Shown here in pieces: positions 52,973 to 53,510 of a stretch of DNA of 53,510 nucleotides (position 1 is the first letter of the stretch; each line of letters opens with the position of its first letter). The notes under the pieces are model-generated. The model was not told where the DNA came from. It was given only the letters and a program-made list of their open reading frames with translations, and ran no database searches. The position numbers and the translations under genes were made by a program. The stretch comes from Paracoccaceae bacterium. Its GTDB lineage: Bacteria > Pseudomonadota > Alphaproteobacteria > Rhodobacterales > Rhodobacteraceae. The stretch is from the NCBI GenBank assembly GCA_013003075.1, contig JABDLJ010000041.1:1-53510 (forward strand). Reading direction: 5' to 3'.

Positions 52973-52993
52973 GTCTGGTACCCTCCCCGACGC

Positions 52994-53314
52994 TTAAGAT
53001 TGCAGTTTGATTTCGACGTCCACGCCGGCCGCGAGGTCGAGCTTCATCAGCGCGTCCACGGTCTGCGGGGTCGGATCGACGATATCGAGAAGGCGCTTGT
53101 GGGTCCGGATTTCGAACTGGTCGCGCGACTTCTTGTCCACATGCGGTCCACGAAGGACCGTGAACTTCTCGATGTTGTTCGGCAGCGGAATGGGCCCGCG
53201 CACCTGGGCGCCGGTCCGTTTCGCGGTGTTCACGATTTCCTGCGTCGAGGCATCCAGGACGCGGTAATCGAAGGCTTTCAGCCGGATGCGAATGTTTTGG
53301 CTTTGAGTTGCCAT
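52994..53314 (-). CDS. rpsJ: 30S ribosomal protein S10 (NusE)
   Basis: 106 residues: [20 protein letters not shown] start, [20 protein letters not shown] and the [20 protein letters not shown] end. Works in the ribosome and, as NusE, in transcription antitermination. First gene of the S10 segment; GAAGGGGACATCGAA precedes the ATG. Confidence 0.97.
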   Translation of the reverse strand: MATQSQNIRIRLKAFDYRVLDASTQEIVNTAKRTGAQVRGPIPLPNNIEKFTVLRGPHVDKKSRDQFEIRTHKRLLDIVDPTPQTVDALMKLDLAAGVDVEIKLQS

Positions 53315-53422
53315 TTCGATGTCCCCTTCAAGGGTCTTTGAGATTGAGAGGAGGAACGACGACCACCGCCGTCCCTCATCGAACCTTGCGTGAGCGCCTC
53401 GGCGCCCAGGTTGTCTTGGTGC

Positions 53423-53455
53423 GGGGGCTGGCGATCTGTTGGGATCGCCACCCCC
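53423..53455. promoter_or_regulatory. Strong hairpin between tuf and rpsJ
   Basis: GGGGG plus TGGCGATC pair with GATCGCCA plus CCCCC around a short loop, 17 bases after the tuf stop. There is no T-run, so it may be a stability or processing element between tuf and the S10 segment. No promoter was seen in 53315-53422. Confidence 0.5.
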
Positions 53456-53471
53456 GGCGGCCGGGGCCGCC

Positions 53472-53510
53472 TTAGTCGAGGATCTTCGACACCACGCCGG
53501 CGCCGACGGT
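53472..53510 (-). CDS. tuf: Elongation factor Tu, C-terminal end (partial)
   Basis: The last 12 codons, [12 protein letters not shown] and TAA, are the universal EF-Tu C-terminus. The gene continues beyond the window. This places the cluster next to the usual str segment. Confidence 0.85.
   Translation of the reverse strand, partial: TVGAGVVSKILD

Overview
The window comes from a GC-rich alphaproteobacterium, most likely a marine Rhodobacteraceae (Roseobacter group). The signs are a general L-amino-acid ABC transporter of the Aap type, an ATP12-type F1-ATPase chaperone, a LuxR/LuxI acyl-homoserine-lactone pair, a cupin DMSP lyase of the DddL type, an Ala/Glu-rich tail on ribosomal protein L3, and promoters of the form TTGNNN-N17-TATANN. 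Family names are from protein motifs read by eye; no database search was possible.

Left part (1-24.7 kb), housekeeping: a tRNA-Arg(ACG); a minus-strand group of sensor kinase, MerA-like FAD oxidoreductase and TVP38-like membrane protein; then a plus-strand block rpmH-rnpA-yidD, ttcA (with a divergent DUF3833-type lipoprotein), a degenerate-GGDEF/EAL protein, yidC-MOSC-engB, argB, a ferredoxin-like protein and a SixA-like phosphatase. On the minus strand follow a VOC protein, aapJQMP, the tightly packed rarA-crcB-rluC-HAD-ATP12 group, and luxR-luxI. A lux-box-like dyad overlaps the -10 element of the predicted luxR promoter.

Right part (24.7-53.5 kb), the S10-spc-alpha ribosomal protein cluster, all on the minus strand from tuf (partial) and rpsJ down to rplQ. 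It keeps the usual gene order but is interrupted twice. Between rplP and rpmC lie about 3.4 kb holding a small membrane protein gene, a decayed membrane protein gene, the DMSP lyase gene dddL and proC. Between rpmD and rplO lie about 10.8 kb holding a HlyD-RbbA-YhhJ type efflux/ribosome-ATPase operon, an SDR-acyltransferase chimera, an endonuclease/phosphatase-family gene, a small membrane protein gene, two decayed IS3-family transposase fragments and remnants of DUF1330 and TetR genes.

The interruptions sit at transcription boundaries visible in the sequence: strong terminators follow rplP and rpmD, and 17-bp-spaced promoters precede rpmC, rplO and rpsM. The cluster therefore looks rebuilt into three or four transcription units that tolerate foreign genes between them. 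rpsM also carries an apparent 11-bp deletion that changes the S13 C-terminus and makes it overlap rpsK. No CRISPR array, rRNA or intact insertion sequence was seen.
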